A stretch of 60,228 nt of DNA, taken from NCBI GenBank assembly GCA_019022495.1, contig JAFEKR010000099.1, positions 1 through 60,228 on the forward strand. Direction: 5' to 3'. The notes under the pieces are model-generated. The model saw only the letters and a program-made list of their open reading frames with translations. It was not told the DNA's origin and did no database searches. Shown piece after piece: positions 12,337-23,432 of the stretch (the first letter of the stretch is position 1; the number at the start of each line of letters is the position of its first letter). Position numbers and translations under genes: made by a program. The DNA comes from Epichloe hybrida (taxonomy: Eukaryota > Ascomycota > Sordariomycetes > Hypocreales > Clavicipitaceae).

Positions 12337-13729
12337 GGTGAAACGTTTGGACGACGTGGTATTAACGAGTGTTGGAGCTTCTTCCGTTCTTTGAGACGAA
12401 TGAACAGCTGTGCCAGAACTTCCTGGGTTGTAGGAGATTGTGAAGAATGCGGAAAACAGCAAACCTTTATATCTATTCCTATGCCGTCGTGGTAGCTGCA
12501 GATTCCCAGATTCGCTCTGGTCACTCTGGTGAGGCACCACAGAAGCTGGGGAACATCATCGAAGCCAGCCTCCTCCGCACAGACTGGCAAGCGAATGTCC
12601 TTCCAGCTTAAGGCGTGAGAGTTTTGCGACGGCCTGTGATTTTCGGTCCACGTCATGACAGCGCTCATGGTGACATGTCGATGTGATCCAGGGACTGGAT
12701 GCCCAGGAACTGGGTATCCAAGGACTTGGGCCATGTGGCGGGCGAAAACTCTAAAGCCTTGGTATGGCGAAGCAAAGCGGGAAAGAACAAAGCAACATCA
12801 GGCTAGTCCGTGCCCTTGGCCTGGCTTGCATTTTCACCACTGCCACCTATCTTCGCGACATTGGCATGGGAACCCGTTCGCCGGAATCTGGTTCTGGGGA
12901 CAGATTAGCGGAGAACTTGGATCCCAGCGCAATAGGTGTATGGGTTGCTAACTTATTCAAAAACTTGAGAACAAGGCGGCCGATGGACCGCCGCTCAGAC
13001 GTCCAAGCAACCAAGCATCGTGGGCTGAGTTGAGGTCCGCCTTTTTGACCTGACACAGACCCATCCGTTAGCGCGGCGGCGGCACGAGGCTCGAGCATCT
13101 CGCCGATAGATCGAAGCTCGTCGTGGCCGATTACTTGCTGCGGTCTCTCCGAAGCCATTGGTCCTCGCGTGTACAATCAACACAAGTCTAGAATGCGAAC
13201 GTGAGAATCGCGATGCATGTATCTCCGATCAAACAGATGACGATGTAAAGATCAAAAAGAGACGGAGACATGTTTTTTCGTTCATGTCACGTGCGCAGTG
13301 GCATGATCTCGCCATTGGATGCATTGCTCATGTACGTACACATGTACGGAGTATGTACCCCTGGATCTGACAAAACCAAGTGGGGCGCTGCTTTCTGTGC
13401 GCTTACATTAAGCTTCGTCACTGACCGTCACTGACGACCCGTCCGCCCTCCATCTGCTCTTTGTACATCCTCTTGCGTCTTCTCACGAGGCATCCAATCG
13501 GATCTCGCTCACTCACTGGAACTAAACTACCAAGTCTCCAACCATCCTTAACCCCCTACCAGCCGATGGTGCCGGAAGTGAGAGCTTCTCCAACATTCTT
13601 CTAGGTCTTCTGCCCGAAACCACCCATTAGAGGCCACTCTGAAAACCCAGCCAGTATCGGATAGTTTTTTTTTATAGAATATCTGCAGATAGCAGTGGAG
13701 GATAAAGGACCTAACGAAACAAGCTCTGT
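12337..13729. other. Intergenic region between WSC and alpha/beta-hydrolase genes
   Basis: About 1.4 kb: the WSC promoter at the left and the 3' flank of the hydrolase at the right. It contains one TACGGAGTA (13345-13353) among short TGTAC repeats and a T9 run near 13666. No open frame with coding character or family signature was recognised. Confidence 0.55.
12464..12473 (-). promoter_or_regulatory. TATA-like element of the WSC gene
   Basis: GATATAAAGG on the minus strand, about 130 bp upstream of the WSC start codon. The position fits a fungal TATA box; sequence-only inference. Confidence 0.4.
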
Positions 13730-14987
13730 CTATAGAATTTGCCCCAACCACGCCTTAATCTTCCTACCTTGCTGCGTCTCCGTCTTGTCTCCGACGTACA
13801 AGTTGTACACTGGAGCAACATGACCTTCTCGAGGTGCCACGAAGAGCTCGACGACGTTTGGGAGTGCAGCCTGGTTGATTGGATTGGATTGACACGTCAG
13901 TGTGTTGCCCCAACTGAATCTTGAATCTCCTTGGGTGTTTGGTTCCTTACCTGGAGCTTCTGAGCCAGATCTACAATGGCCGGCAGCAAGATCTCACTGC
14001 CACCCGCGCAGACCAGAACGTGCCTGACGGGGAAAGTCTCGAACCAGCTTTGCGGCGCGAGGGACGCGTTGTTGAAGAAGTCCCTGTCGGCGCCCCCGAG
14101 GAACGCGCTGGACCACGGCTTGTCGACGCGCGCGGTGATGAGGTCGCCGCCATGGTAGATCTCGCGGTCGCCGTGGTCCTCCCCGAGGAGCGTCCAGGGT
14201 GCGATGGCGACGGCCCCGGCGAGGGGTTCGGCCACGCCCAGCGCCGGGATGGACGGGTGCGTGTGCGCCAGGTGGGAGAGGACGCCCATGACCAGGTTGC
14301 CGCCGGCCGAGTCGCCGCCCAGCAGGACCCGGGACGGCGGCCGGCCCGTCTGCTCCAGGATGTAGCGCAGGGCCCCGACAGCCTGGGTGAGCTGGGTAGG
14401 GTACACGGCCCCCGGGGCGAGGGAGTATGTCAGGACGAAGACGGCGAGGTCCTTGCCCGACGCGCGCGACGAGGCCACCAGGCCGTCGAGGAACTTGAAA
14501 TAACCCTTGTTGGCGGGCAGGCAGAAGCCGCCGCCGTGATACCAGATGAGGACCGTTTTCGCGTCTTTGCTTCCCAGCCAGTGGCCTTGGGCGCCGTCGC
14601 CCAGGTCCACCGTCTCGGCGGGCATATTTGCGGACCGGGCATACTGCTCGTACACGACGTTGGTCAGGGGCGAGATGAGTCTTTTTTTTTATTTTTAACG
14701 GCAGAGTTAGCTGGCACACGCGCGGCTCGTCATCTGCTGCCTCTCGGTAAGATTGAGGTTGGAATTTGAAATTGAACCCACTGTAGCTGAACGGGAGAGA
14801 GGCGCTCCGTGGCTCTTCGTAGAATGGCATAGGCAACATGGAGGTGAAGGCTGGGCGCGTCCTTCTGCTGGCTCCGGAAAAAGCCCGTCAGTGCTGAGAA
14901 CATGGCCACGGCGACGACGGACACCATGGCGGGTACTATGTCCAGCGTGCCCCATATGGACAGTTTTTCCGTCGCTTTTGTCTGCAT
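13730..14987 (-). CDS. Alpha/beta-hydrolase fold-3 (HSL-type) esterase/lipase with N-terminal membrane anchor
   Basis: Three exons: 14782-14987, 13951-14680 and 13730-13870; introns of 101 and 80 bp; about 358 residues. The N-terminal exon carries one hydrophobic segment (IVPAMVSVVAVAMFSAL), a membrane anchor or signal anchor. HGGGF near residue 117 forms the oxyanion hole of the hormone-sensitive-lipase family. GDSAGG places the nucleophile at Ser193. GGSEILLP near 298 is the likely acid. The last exon supplies EGHVAP with catalytic His329, so a complete triad exists only after splicing. The family hydrolyses short-chain acyl, steryl-acetyl or similar esters; the real substrate is unknown. 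The start is chosen at the ATG preceding the hydrophobic segment. It lies 0.8 kb from the transporter, same strand. Confidence 0.86.
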
Positions 14988-15805
14988 CTCGAGGTGGGAA
15001 CCGGATCGGTCGGGGTCGGTCGTGGTCGGTCGACGGGTGCGTTCAGCTTGTGCGGTGATGTTGATGCCGAGAATGAATTGCGCGCGCCGAGGGGGTATTA
15101 TAAGCATTCTGAGAATACATGGTGACCACCGAGTCACAGATGACAGATCCAAGTCTGACCGGGGGCCAGTTGATGCCCACGAGGGTCGGAAGAAAGCCAA
15201 TGCCTCGGGTACCGGCGTCGACGGGTCTGACCGGCTCCGTGTCGGTGAGTCGTGGTTCCCGGTCGGGCCAATCAGAATCTCGTGCCATGTCCCATGTGGC
15301 AGACCGGGGGGCCTCGTTTTCCCACACAGGGACAGCCGATGCGACGACAAGTGGCTCGTTTTAGGACAAACACGGGATGGCCGGGCATGTTTGTTTGTTT
15401 CACTGCGCCCATGTGCAGATACGGGGAACAAAGCCAATACTCCGATACATATGTACACTTGCATGCCGCCACCCGCTCCCGTCGGCCCCCAAAGTTGCTC
15501 ACTGAGCCACTAGCCCCCCTCGGTGTGCCATGAATCCCATGATTCGAGGTGCCCCCGGATTGATAGGGTTGGGTTGGGGCCATACAACAGGTGTGCGATT
15601 GTCATTCCGTCACTATTCACAGCATGCGGCTATCCGAGGATTCAGGCTTGGTCAACTTCAACTTTGCGTGGCCTGCAAAACCGACTCACTCAAGACGGGA
15701 CGGCCGAGCAGAGGATGAATTCTATTTCGCTTTACCAGTCAGTGCCAAGATAATACAATGTACACTCTATTCATGGAGCAAAGCTTTTGACGCAACACAG
15801 CCCTA
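14988..15805. other. Intergenic region between hydrolase and transporter
   Basis: About 0.8 kb holding the hydrolase promoter and the 3' flank of the transporter. It contains GGTCGG/GGTCGACGG-type short repeats near 15010-15040. No gene recognised. Confidence 0.55.
15096..15104 (-). promoter_or_regulatory. TATA-like element of the alpha/beta-hydrolase gene
   Basis: CTTATAATA on the minus strand, about 110 bp upstream of ATG 14987; the position suits a core promoter. Confidence 0.4.
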
Positions 15806-17266
15806 TCAAGTCGACCTGCAAGCAAAAGGACTGTGTGCACTGCCATCACTCGTTTCCTCTATCTGGCAAATGGCATTAGTCAGCCGTTGGAAGCGTAAAA
15901 AAAAAGGGGGGGGGGGGTTATTTGTGTTGGGTCGGGAAACTCTCACAATATCGACAATGGTAGCATAGGTTCCGGCAACGAGAGTCAAAGCCCCAATTAT
16001 GAAGGCGACGATGCTTCCGACGCTGATGGCCAGGTTCTCCTTGGAGTACCAACTGCCTCTACACAACAACTTGAACCACATGATGGCCGGTATCCAAAAG
16101 GAAAATCCCGACACGAAGAGCGCCGACGCAAGGGACAGCAGATCTGAGAAGATGGGAATGGCTTCTGCGATGACCCATGCCGCAATCGTAAAGACCGTCA
16201 CCAAGGCGATCCAAGTGGCCCAGCCCCTGGGCGTTTTGATGTAGCGTAACACCGAGTTTTTGAAGATTCGGCCATGTAGATAACGGAGCGCAACGGTGGA
16301 GTTAATGGAGCCCGAGATGAAGATAACCGGGAGGGCGACGCCAAACGCGACCTTGGAGATGGTTGGGCCCGCAGACAAGAGGGCTGGGGATTGGACGGAT
16401 GAGCCAACGAACGCATAGCACAAAGCGCCCGTCAGAGTGTAAATAATAATTTGGGTAAAACCAGAAGCCCACATGGATTTCATGTAATCGTTAGGCGTGT
16501 GCATTTCGTCCATGAAGGAGAACTGACCAATGGCAAAGCTAAAGGCGAAGATGATGTTGCTCACAGCAACGAATGCTCTGGAGAAGGTGACATCTTGTTG
16601 AGGCCAGGCCGACCAGTCCACGCCGCCGAGACCCACGGAACTGTCGGGAGCCTGGATTCCAGTAGCCATGACGGTGATGGCGACGGCGGCCACAATCGAG
16701 CCAAAGTCGACATAACCAAGAATGGCCACCTCGGCGAAGGACGGTGGGATAGCCAGAACGAGGAGGACAATGGCAGACACGGCGGAGAAGGCGACCGAGC
16801 AGACACGGCCGCCGTCGAGGGTGCTGAGAGCGATGCTGCCCGTCAGGGCGTGCGAGCCAACCACCATGACAAGCTCAAGCACCAAGGCCAGACCGAAGAG
16901 CTCGTATCCGAACCTGCCGAGCAGCAGCCGGCCGGCATCGGCATAGTTGGCCGTCTCGGGAAACCTGAGCTTCACCTGGCCGACGATGTAGCTTGTGAAT
17001 ATCGAAACCAGTCCCAAAGCAATGGTCAGGAAGACGCCCGGGAGCATGCCCAAGGTGTGATAGGCGGAAGGCAGACTGAGGGCGCCCAGCGCGACGGCCT
17101 CGACAATCGTCACGATGGCCAGTCTCTTCCATCCCAGTCGGTGGAAATGGGCGTTTCCAGCGGCAGCGATCTGCTCGAGTCGGTCTTGGGCCAGGTCCTC
17201 GTCGCTCGCTTCATAACTCTGCCACGATGGGCCCTTGTCAGGCTGAGCGGCAGGGGGTGCAGCCAT
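15806..17266 (-). CDS. Amino acid transporter, AAAP/AVT family (transmembrane amino acid transporter)
   Basis: Multi-pass membrane protein with about eleven hydrophobic helices after a polar N-terminus of about 45 residues. Typical landmarks are AIVTIVEAVALGALSLPSA in TM1, FSFAIGQFSFMDEM around residue 255, and alternating hydrophobic segments to the C-terminus. Proteins of this family move neutral or aromatic amino acids across the plasma or vacuolar membrane. The continuous frame gives 486 residues. An 84-bp segment (15863-15946) begins GTGAGAG and ends CTGACTAAT..TTGCCAG on the coding strand, so it is very likely an intron; since 84 is a multiple of three, retention keeps the frame. Spliced length is about 458, nearer the family norm, and ends ...SPFACRST. 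The start ATG 17266 gives a normal cytosolic N-terminus. Confidence 0.85.
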   Translation of the reverse strand: MAAPPAAQPDKGPSWQSYEASDEDLAQDRLEQIAAAGNAHFHRLGWKRLAIVTIVEAVALGALSLPSAYHTLGMLPGVFLTIALGLVSIFTSYIVGQVKLRFPETANYADAGRLLLGRFGYELFGLALVLELVMVVGSHALTGSIALSTLDGGRVCSVAFSAVSAIVLLVLAIPPSFAEVAILGYVDFGSIVAAVAITVMATGIQAPDSSVGLGGVDWSAWPQQDVTFSRAFVAVSNIIFAFSFAIGQFSFMDEMHTPNDYMKSMWASGFTQIIIYTLTGALCYAFVGSSVQSPALLSAGPTISKVAFGVALPVIFISGSINSTVALRYLHGRIFKNSVLRYIKTPRGWATWIALVTVFTIAAWVIAEAIPIFSDLLSLASALFVSGFSFWIPAIMWFKLLCRGSWYSKENLAISVGSIVAFIIGALTLVAGTYATIVDIVRVSRPNTNNPPPPFFLRFQRLTNAICQIEETSDGSAHSPFACRST

Positions 17267-18126
17267 GTCGGGAATCGGGAATCGGAAATGGAAATGGAGA
17301 TGGAGATGGAAATGGAAACTAAAATGGGAATGCTAGGCGCGCCAAAAATAAAATCCCAAAAAAAAAAAAAGTCAACATGCCATAAAGTCGCTCTTCTGCT
17401 GTCTGTCATCTCTGGGGCTGGGTGCAGAGATTTTCTGGGGACCGCGTGCAAAAGCAAGCCGCCGAGTCGTGGGAACCGCGGAAAGTCAAGTCCAACATCG
17501 CACCTGCCACAAACAATGGTAATCGTGTTCCGACTTCCGACGCGTCAAGTCAAGTCCTCGTACGGGTTACCCTTTTGCTCTTCTTTCCACGTCCAAGTCG
17601 GAGAAACCTTTGGTGGTTCCAAGTTCCATGGTGGCTCCACATGACCCGGATCCGCATTTCAACAAACTTGATTACAAAATGCTTCACATCACCGGGTCGT
17701 TCAAAATGGGGCCTCCCGGCCAGGTGTCCCAGGGAAAAAAAAAAAAAAAAAACTGCGACATGGGGAAACGCAGACGAAACCAGACACATGACGCAACTTC
17801 ATCATCGCTATTATGAACACATACATACATACTCAGACGGCACAATGACACTGATGGCAAGTGCGTACTGACCCCCATCTTGCATAGGGATGGAGAGGGA
17901 GAACAAATAGCATGTAATGCAATTACTATTCTATTTCATTCTAGCCCAGCTACAAAAGGGGAAGAAAAGGCAAATGAAGGCAATTGAAGTCAGGTTGGTT
18001 GTCCGGAGAGGGTGAGAGCTCTGTCGTCTCATAATACCAGATGTTACATGACATGGGCTCATTGTTGACACCCTCCTCTCAATTCTTACAATGAATTCTT
18101 ATTACAGTGCCGTGCAAGCTCTGTCC
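17267..18126. other. Intergenic region with GGAAATGGAGATGG repeats
   Basis: Just upstream of the transporter ATG, 17280-17330 is an imperfect 6-bp repeat (GGAAAT/GGAGAT), probably in its 5' UTR. Poly-A tracts follow at 17357-17369 and 17735-17751. The rest is the 3' flank of the polygalacturonase. No gene recognised. Confidence 0.6.
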
Positions 18127-19378
18127 CTACAGAGTCACCTCGAGTGGTACTCCGCTCTGAGACGGTGTGTTGGAGCCACCAGTGATCTTGTTATCTTCCC
18201 AAGTCCATTGAGAGCAGGCTGCGGTTGCACACTTGATTAAAACATTGGTGCCCCCCTCTCGCACCGTCCCAACGACATTCTTTACCGTGAGACCGGTGAT
18301 GGGCACGTATGGTGTGGGGCGGCCAGTAGGCCAGCCGTTCTTGTAGTCCTGCCGGATGACAATCCCGTTGACCGTGATGTCGGACAGAGTGATGGTGTCG
18401 AACACAACATTAGAGACGGAACCCCTGGCCCCGTATACGGTTTTGATTCGTATCCCGTTCTCGGAATTCGAGACGTGCGAGTTCAGGATCCGCACATTAC
18501 TGACATCGTTCTTGGTTCGGCCACCCACCGATCCGATTGCTATGCCATGCCCTCGTTCACAATCCCCGTTGGTGAAGGTGATGTTATGACCCGAGTTTAC
18601 GGCCATGCAGTCATCTTGGTTCCAGACTTTGGCGCCCGAGATGTAGACGTCAGAGGACGCCGATATGTCGAAACCATCCGTGTTATGTCCTCCGAACTTA
18701 TCACCGTCACGGTCGTCCACGGTGACGTCGTAGATGCTCAGATTTGTCACCGAGGCGATGCTGAAGGCTTGTGCGGGCGTGTTCCGCACGTTAAGCGACT
18801 TGATGGTTGAGTTATGGAGACTGTTGGCGAAGAAGAACTTGGGCTTCTGCTTGCCGCCATTCGTGCCCTTGCTGTCCCACCAACGCTTGCCATTGCAGTC
18901 GATAATGTGGCCCGGGGCACCTTCGATGGAGATGGAGTTTCCGGAAAAGGAGATCAAGGGACCAGCCCATTCTGCATACTCAAAGGTCGTTTTCTCAGAA
19001 AAAATGACCTTGCCAACTTTGTTAGCAACTTTGGGAGATTCTTCACACAGTTGTCCCAGTCGTACTCACACGGGTATTGTCCTTCAACCTCGAGAGATCG
19101 AGCGTCTGCCTGGCTGGGACATTGACGTTGCTGAGTGTGATGACTCTGCAATTTCCCTTTTCCCGTATCGCACTCGCGGCGTCTGTGAATGTACAGGCAT
19201 CCTTCGTTGTGCCATCCTTTGTTGTGCCATCCTTCGTTGTGCCATCCTTTGTTGTGCCATCCTTCGTTGTGCCATCCTTTGTTGTGCCATCCTTCGTTGT
19301 GCCATGGGCGTGACGCTTTGCCGACACTGTGGTACCAGCCAAGGCAGATAGGATGAGCAGCAATACAAGGGAGAACAT
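18127..19378 (-). CDS. Secreted endopolygalacturonase (GH28) with N-terminal GTTKD repeat
   Basis: Two exons, 19070-19378 and 18127-19008, with a 61-bp intron (GTGAGT..GCTAAC..AAG); 396 residues. The start MFSLVLLLILSALAGTTVSA is a signal peptide, followed by KR and seven GTTKD repeats (an unusual insertion) before the catalytic beta-helix. GH28 hallmarks are all present: NTDGFD near 212, DD at 235-236, GHG with His257, and RIK with Arg290/Lys292. KPKFFFAN and IIDCNGKRWWD are standard endo-PG blocks. The enzyme cleaves alpha-1,4-galacturonan (pectin) outside the cell by inversion. All catalytic residues are intact, so the gene is probably functional. ATG 19378 is chosen because it begins the signal peptide; the upstream frame has no ATG. 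Confidence 0.92.
19201..19305 (-). repeat. Seven 15-bp in-frame repeats, alternating in pairs (30-bp period)
   Basis: Seven copies of a 15-bp unit encode GTTKD. Copies alternate strictly between ACG and ACA for one Thr codon, so the true duplicated unit is 30 bp and the protein repeat is unchanged. It lies between the signal peptide and the catalytic domain of the polygalacturonase. Confidence 0.95.
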
Positions 19379-19475
19379 GGCGAGAAGTGTCGAAGCACAC
19401 CGCAGAATTTTTGATCGACTGCCAAAGGACCTTGTACACACACAACTTGCCTCAGCCGTAGAGTTCCAGTCGCAG

Positions 19476-19485
19476 CTTTTTATTC
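19476..19485 (-). promoter_or_regulatory. TATA-like element of the polygalacturonase gene
   Basis: GAATAAAAAG on the minus strand about 100 bp upstream of ATG 19378; a plausible core promoter position. Confidence 0.35.
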
Positions 19486-19630
19486 AAAATCAACTACGCT
19501 TTGCGACCTTTTGCTGCGATTTCCCGTGCGTTTTATGCTGGACTAGCCGGCTGTACAGGGTAAAACTTTTCTGAAACCGTGTGAATCCCATTCACTTTTT
19601 TTCCGAGGCACGAACGACAGAAAACTCATG

Positions 19631-22289
19631 TACGGAGTAGAAGAGGCATAATAGTATGCAAAAGGATGGTCCTGACATCTCGCCGATGGGATGAACTACT
19701 GGCCATGTGGATCAGGTAACAGGCCTTCGAAACGGAGGAGCGTTGAGACGAATTAGGCTGAACCTACGTCCGTACTGCTCCGACGTATTACCCCGTGACC
19801 CTTGCACTTTCCCTGACTTCTTTTTCTTTTCATCAAGTCTTGTTCTGTTTCATGCCATTCGACTGACCTAATACGGACTACATGTAATAATATTACATGC
19901 ATGTACGAAGTAGACAGACTCCGCGGCGGCGCCGAATCCATGTCGTTTGTCCAAGGGTAAAGCGTTGTTAGACTGGTTGCTTGCGGTAGCAATGCATTTA
20001 GCCTCAGTGGCCTCGCGAATCTCCTTTCACGTGATGACCCTTGTGCGTGTACGTGGAATCACGGAGTGATAGAGGGAAGCACTGAACCATGTGCGCACTG
20101 GAATGTGTTTAAATCTAGTATCTTGGTACCGATGGCGGTTCGATGGTCCCATAGCGGCGTTGGTCAATTTGATGCATCGATCCAGGACACGAATCTCTGT
20201 GGTTCATTCGCGACAATGTAGTTTGAAATAGAGACGTCTCCATGGGTGCTGCGCCGTGATCCGAAGCCTTCCCCGGCGGGTTTGAATAAGGGAAAAATTG
20301 CTCTGTTGAGTGGGTTTCGCTACTTCCCGGACGTCGGTGGATGATGATCCGGTAGTAATCCGTCATTCGGGCCGTCACTCTCAGAGCGTACTGGCGAATC
20401 TGGTCACAACCCTTCCCTGCTGTTTCGACTCTAGTAGAGACATGATATTACTGGCCTGGAATAAATGCCGCCAGACCCTTCCTGTCTTCGGGACGAAGAT
20501 GGACAGGATTCAATCCGTATAAGAGTGCAGAGATCGGTAAACCTTGTCCGCGTCCTCGAAACTTCGCCAGTCGGCCCACTATCCGAACGATTTTTAATTC
20601 GTAGAGCTGTTGCTCCCTAGAAATGGACAAACATGTGTGGGCTAACATTCGATATGTGCCATCTTTGCGTCCGGGGTCATCAAGTATGCCTGTAAATGCC
20701 TCTTATGAGAGATGTTTCCCTGGTGTGGCTGAAGACCCACTGAGCAATGTTTCTGGCAGGCATGGTATTAGGCATCAAGTCATGGATGTAATTGACACTA
20801 CAGTCCGTACTCCGTATTGGTTTAGGGTTTACTGCGTAATGAGAGATGCCATGGCACTGGGTCGGAGTCTGTTTCTGATTTGCCGGGCCGGAGTAGTATC
20901 GGGTGAGGCCCGGATGGCCGCGTGATATATGTATGTATGCTCTGGTACGGTCGTAGAAGACAGCAATAACTTCTACGCCCCTACTACTAGAGTTCAGCGC
21001 AGGGACTGTCGCCCGGGTTTCTTGAAACTGAGCGTGTGTCATCGACATGATTGAAAAAAGAGCAAGCGCTTCGCGAAGGACCACGGTCAAAACAAAGCAG
21101 GCCACCACTCAGTTTTTTGTTTCAAGCGAGAAGAGGTACTTGTGCGAGATGGAGAAAAAGAAGAGAAAAAAAAAAAGAGAATCCGAGCTGCATGAATCTC
21201 TGTCAGCACCAGTTCTGGAAATTCACTTCAATAAGCTAGCACAATTCATATGACCGAGGACATGTCATGAGAACCCTCATCTGTAGGCCGGTCAGAACCA
21301 GGTGGGTGTTAATAGTTCCCCTCTGATAAAGATCATAGAGCTGTTCGCTTTAATACCCCCTGTGCTCCTATCGGCGACATGTAATAGGGAGAACTCCGTA
21401 ATATGACTTGATCTCGTAATCCGTACTCCGTACTGTGCAAGGTAATCCCGTATTACATGTAGACTGATCCACAAGGTGGCATAATGTGTAGTTTCCTGGG
21501 CCGCACATTTCTTGTCGGGCTTTCCTTTTTCTCAGTCTCGGGTGTGGTCACTGGCGGGTGGCGATGTGATCAACGTTTCATGGACGAAGCTGGTGTCGGT
21601 GACGGCAGAGAACTGACCGCTACGTACCGAGTACTCTGTAGGATCAGAAAGAAGCGGAGTCAGCATGAGATTATTACGAAGGCGTCTTCGTGGGTCTTCG
21701 TGGGTCTTCGTGCTACTTGATGCCATGCATTAGCGATGACTTGATGGGGCGAACCCCGGAGAGATTTATGTATTTTTCTGACGGGCGGAAAATATGACAT
21801 GTTGGCGTGTGGACGTGTGGACGTGTGGACGAGGGGCTATTAGAAGGTGGCCCAGTGCGTGATGTGCATGATGTGCGTGATGCAGGTGGCAGGCAACGAG
21901 CCAGCTGGCAACATGAAAACACGTAATCCGTAAGCAGGGCGGCCATTGGGAGCAGCTGGCAGGTTCCACGCTCCACGTTCCACAGCAGGAAGGAACAATG
22001 ATATTAGCGGTCTACCGACTCCGCAGTCTAATCCGTAATATTACGCCTCAACTGCCACGCTCGTCCATTCACGCAGATAACAACAAATCCGGCTAATATT
22101 GAGTTGTCAACACCTCTCATGGCCGCCCCCCTGGTTCCCCAGCTCGAAGTGCGGCGACGGATTGAGGACAAGGGAAACAAAGAGAGAAGCAGCCAGCCAG
22201 CAACCAACTGGCAGCCACCCCATTGGACAGACATTGGACCTGGCCCATTGGACCTGGCCCATTGGACACTGGACGCTGGCTACTCCGTA
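19631..22289. repeat. Cluster of TACGGAGTA / TACTCCGTA 9-mers
   Basis: Four exact copies on either strand at 19631, 20808, 21424 and 22281. Five more occur elsewhere in the window (4831, 13345, 38790, 40629, 52637), all intergenic and all outside the RIP blocks. Confidence 0.8.
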
Positions 22290-22523
22290 CTGCACAAAGG
22301 TCTGGGTATTATCCCAACTGCGCCCGTCTAATAATCCGTACTCGGTGCTGTACCAGTCAAAAAGGCACTCTCTCCGGCTCGAGCCAATGAATAATGATGC
22401 AAGTATTTCGTGGAAGCACGGTTGCTTCTTCTCATGATGCGCGACCGTCAGGCTCGAATGGTACCGACATGAAGCATCGTTGTATCGTTGTTGGCAGACT
22501 CGCCGACTTTTTGCGTTGCGCCC

Positions 22524-23432
22524 ATGGCTGACTATCCAGCCACCGCGGACGGCGACGATGTGTCCTCGCCTCGCCAAACCCACTGGCTTGTCATCATCGT
22601 CTTCCTCAGTATCGCCCTCTACAATGTCGTTGAGCTCAATTTCCTGGTCCTCACCACCTTTAAGCAGTTTCGCGGCCTCTACTTTTGGAGCTTCACTTGT
22701 TCGGCGTGGGGTGTCGCCTTGAATGCCATGGGCTATCTGCTTCGGCATCTCAACCCAGAGCAATCGGGCTATCTCCATGCCACACTAATACTGACCGGCT
22801 GGTGTTCCATGGTCACGGGGCAATCGCTGGTGCTCTATTCCCGATTGCACATCGTGATGTACGACCCGCGTCTTCTGCGTTGCGTTTTGGCCATGATTGT
22901 TATTGATGCCGTCTGGCTCAGCATACCCGTCATCGTCTTGGTGTACGGCACGAACTCGAGCAATGCAGCATTCTTCAGAAAACCGTATTCCGTCTTTGCA
23001 AAACTTCAGCTGGCCGTCTTCTTCGTTCAAGAAGTCATCATTTCGAGCTTGTATATTGTCGAGACGACGAGGCTGTTGAGGATGCAGCGAGGCGTCGCCT
23101 GCTTAGCAATGAGACGAGTCATGGGACACTTGATCTTGGTCAACGTCTTCATCGTTCTTCTCGACATCAGCATTCTGTCTCTCGAATTTACCCAACATTA
23201 CAACACACAAACTGTTTGGAAAGCTCTTGTCTACAGCGTGAAGCTGAAATCCGAATTCAGCGTGTTGAATCGTCTGGTCGAGTTTTCGCAGCATGTCCGC
23301 CCCGGGCGCAACATATCGTCAACACATCCTGACACATCGACGGATATAGCTCTGGAAACATATTTGAGAAATGCCTCGCAGGCCCCGGCAGGAGTGGAGT
23401 ACAGTATGCAGGTCACAGCTGGGCGACCGTGA
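22524..23432 (+). CDS. Seven-helix integral membrane protein, DUF7703-like family
   Basis: Single exon, 302 residues from ATG 22524 (MADYPATADG; no ATG precedes it in frame). Seven hydrophobic segments are evident after a polar N-terminus: WLVIIVFLSIALYN, LYFWSFTCSAWGVAL, LHATLILTGWCSMVTG, VLAMIVIDAVWLSIPVIV, LQLAVFFVQEVIISSLYI, LILVNVFIVLLDISIL, and VWKALVYSVKLKSEF at the end. The block MVTGQSLVLYSRLHIV is typical of a fungus-specific family of unknown function annotated as DUF7703 integral membrane proteins. Topology resembles fungal 7-TM receptors of the Pth11 type, but no cysteine-rich CFEM domain is present. Role unknown. Confidence 0.78.
   Translation: MADYPATADGDDVSSPRQTHWLVIIVFLSIALYNVVELNFLVLTTFKQFRGLYFWSFTCSAWGVALNAMGYLLRHLNPEQSGYLHATLILTGWCSMVTGQSLVLYSRLHIVMYDPRLLRCVLAMIVIDAVWLSIPVIVLVYGTNSSNAAFFRKPYSVFAKLQLAVFFVQEVIISSLYIVETTRLLRMQRGVACLAMRRVMGHLILVNVFIVLLDISILSLEFTQHYNTQTVWKALVYSVKLKSEFSVLNRLVEFSQHVRPGRNISSTHPDTSTDIALETYLRNASQAPAGVEYSMQVTAGRP

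Larger units (their letters stand above)
19379..22523. other. Large (3.1 kb) intergenic region with repeated short motifs
   Basis: It separates the polygalacturonase and the DUF7703-like gene, which are transcribed away from each other, so it contains both promoters. No open frame shows a recognisable protein. It carries four exact TACGGAGTA/TACTCCGTA motifs (19631, 20808, 21424, 22281) and many near-matches (21393, 22021, 22330). It also has a CTTCGTGGGT tandem (21684-21715), a GTGTGGAC tandem (21799-21830) and a CATTGGACCTGGCC tandem (22224-22270) containing CCAAT boxes on the reverse strand. Confidence 0.6.

Noticed and set aside
13921..14839. Long open frames (282 and 281 codons) overlapping the alpha/beta hydrolase
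   Set aside because: High-GC shadows of the hydrolase exon, which has all catalytic motifs.
16451..17644. 397-codon plus-strand open frame
   Set aside because: It lies antisense to the amino acid transporter, is rich in His/Asp/Gly runs and matches no family; a shadow of codon bias.
20680..21108. 142-codon minus-strand open frame in the large intergenic region
   Set aside because: No family resemblance, contains the repeated TACTCCGTA motif, and lacks splice or composition support.
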